A stretch of 5,743 nt of DNA, taken from assembly GCA_016196785.1 (NCBI GenBank), contig JACPXA010000197.1:1-5743 (forward strand), given 5' to 3'. Shown here piece by piece: positions 5,477 to 5,743 of the stretch. Each line of letters starts with the position of its first letter. Position 1 is the first letter of the stretch. Both the position numbers and the translations under genes were made by a program. Origin of the DNA: Elusimicrobiota bacterium. Its GTDB lineage: Bacteria; Elusimicrobiota; Elusimicrobia; 2-01-FULL-59-12; JACPXA01. The notes beneath the pieces are model-generated. The model was given only the letters and a program-made list of their open reading frames with translations, did not search any database and was not told the origin of the DNA.

Positions 5477-5743
5477 CGATTGGTCCCTCCCAAGAGATAT
5501 AGCACCGCCATCCGAATCGCGATGCCGTTGGTGACTTGTTCGAGGATGACCGACTGAGCCCCATCGGCGACCTCGTTTGAGATCTCCACCCCGCGATTCA
5601 TCGGGCCAGGGTGCATCACGAGACATCCTTTCTTCGCCCAGGCCAGTTTCTTTACGGTCAGTCCGTAAAACTCGGTGTACTCGCGGAGGCTGGGAATGAG
5701 GTTCTCCTGCTGACGCTCCAATTGCAACCGAAGGACATTGACC
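5473..5743 (-). CDS. pyrB: Aspartate carbamoyltransferase catalytic chain, C-terminal part (cut by window edge)
   Basis: PyrB condenses carbamoyl phosphate with aspartate, the committed pyrimidine step. Only the last 89 codons are present; the 5' end lies beyond the right edge, and the frame is open to base 5743. The fragment covers the end of the aspartate-binding domain: VLRLQLERQ, SLREYTEFYGL, then VMHPGPMNRGVEIS (the substrate-loop motif, HPxPxNRxVE form as in Bacillus-type PyrB rather than E. coli HPLPRVDEI), EVADGAQSVILEQVTNGIAIRMAVLYLL (C-terminal helix) and the tail GGTNR. The VILEQVTNGIAIRM segment separates aspartate from ornithine carbamoyltransferase. The TGA stop at 5475-5473 overlaps the pyrC ATG. 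It is the most upstream gene seen and probably stands near the head of the operon, as in other pyr operons. Whether PyrR, PyrI or a leader precedes it cannot be seen. Confidence 0.95.
   Translation of the reverse strand, partial: VNVLRLQLERQQENLIPSLREYTEFYGLTVKKLAWAKKGCLVMHPGPMNRGVEISNEVADGAQSVILEQVTNGIAIRMAVLYLLGGTNR
5485..5491 (-). promoter_or_regulatory. Ribosome binding site of pyrC
   Basis: GGGAGGG within the last codons of pyrB, 8 bases before the ATG at 5476. It is the strongest Shine-Dalgarno match near any candidate start of pyrC and decides for the longer 450-residue product over a start at the MetMet pair near 5422. Confidence 0.75.

Larger units (their letters stand above)
1..5743 (-). 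other. Contiguous pyrBCDFE-purMNB operon
   Basis: Eight same-strand genes follow each other without a gap larger than one base. Junctions in order of transcription: pyrB/pyrC ATGA at 5473-5476; pyrC/pyrD an 11-base overlap at 4124-4134 (if GTG is the start); pyrD/pyrF TAA-C-ATG at 3039-3045; pyrF/pyrE GTGA at 2361-2364; pyrE/purM ATGA at 1798-1801; purM/purN an 8-base overlap at 818-825; purN/purB ATGA at 169-172. I found no promoter-like spacer or terminator-like hairpin plus T-run within the window. A single transcript is an inference from layout. There is no non-coding stretch to describe. Confidence 0.85.

Noticed and set aside
5477..5626. Upstream extension of the pyrC frame to give a 500-residue protein
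   Set aside because: The extra 50 residues lie wholly inside the pyrB C-terminus in another frame and do not resemble dihydroorotase. The ATG at 5476 has a strong ribosome binding site.
1..5743. A novel defence, mobile or otherwise undescribed system
   Set aside because: Every base is accounted for by eight well-known nucleotide biosynthesis genes. I see no repeats, foreign composition or unknown open frames that would support such a system.

Overview
The window is one unbroken, densely packed biosynthetic operon on the minus strand. It holds eight genes and essentially no intergenic DNA. In the direction of transcription (right to left) the order is pyrB (3' part only), pyrC, pyrD, pyrF, pyrE, purM, purN and purB (5' part only). 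All eight products are recognisable housekeeping enzymes of de novo nucleotide synthesis. I see no mobile element, RNA gene, CRISPR array, phage gene or unknown protein. All substantial plus-strand open frames lie antisense to these genes and look like shadows.

Right part (about 1798-5743): the pyrimidine block. PyrB makes carbamoyl-aspartate, PyrC closes the ring to dihydroorotate, PyrD (class 2, quinone-linked) oxidises it to orotate, PyrE adds phosphoribosyl and PyrF decarboxylates OMP to UMP. The order B-C-D-F-E matches the Bacillus-type pyr operon without carA, carB and pyrK. Left part (1-1801): a purine block follows directly. PurM closes the imidazole ring to AIR, PurN formylates GAR, and PurB acts at the SAICAR and adenylosuccinate steps. 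The pyrE stop and the purM start share bases, so the two pathways appear to be joined in one transcript.

Six of the seven junctions overlap: four are 4-base ATGA/GTGA overlaps, purM/purN overlaps by 8 bases and pyrC/pyrD by about 11. The seventh, pyrD/pyrF, has a single base between TAA and ATG. This suggests co-transcription and translational coupling. The operon promoter, any leader control (for example PyrR or an attenuator) and the terminator lie outside the window.

Organism: a moderately G+C-rich bacterium with Shine-Dalgarno-led genes and GTG/TTG starts. The class 2 (membrane, quinone-reducing) PyrD implies a respiratory lifestyle. I cannot name the phylum from sequence reading alone. 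The most interesting points are the pyr-pur fusion of operons, the complete lack of spacing, and a G8 tract at the pyrD/pyrF junction where loss of one base would fuse the two reading frames.
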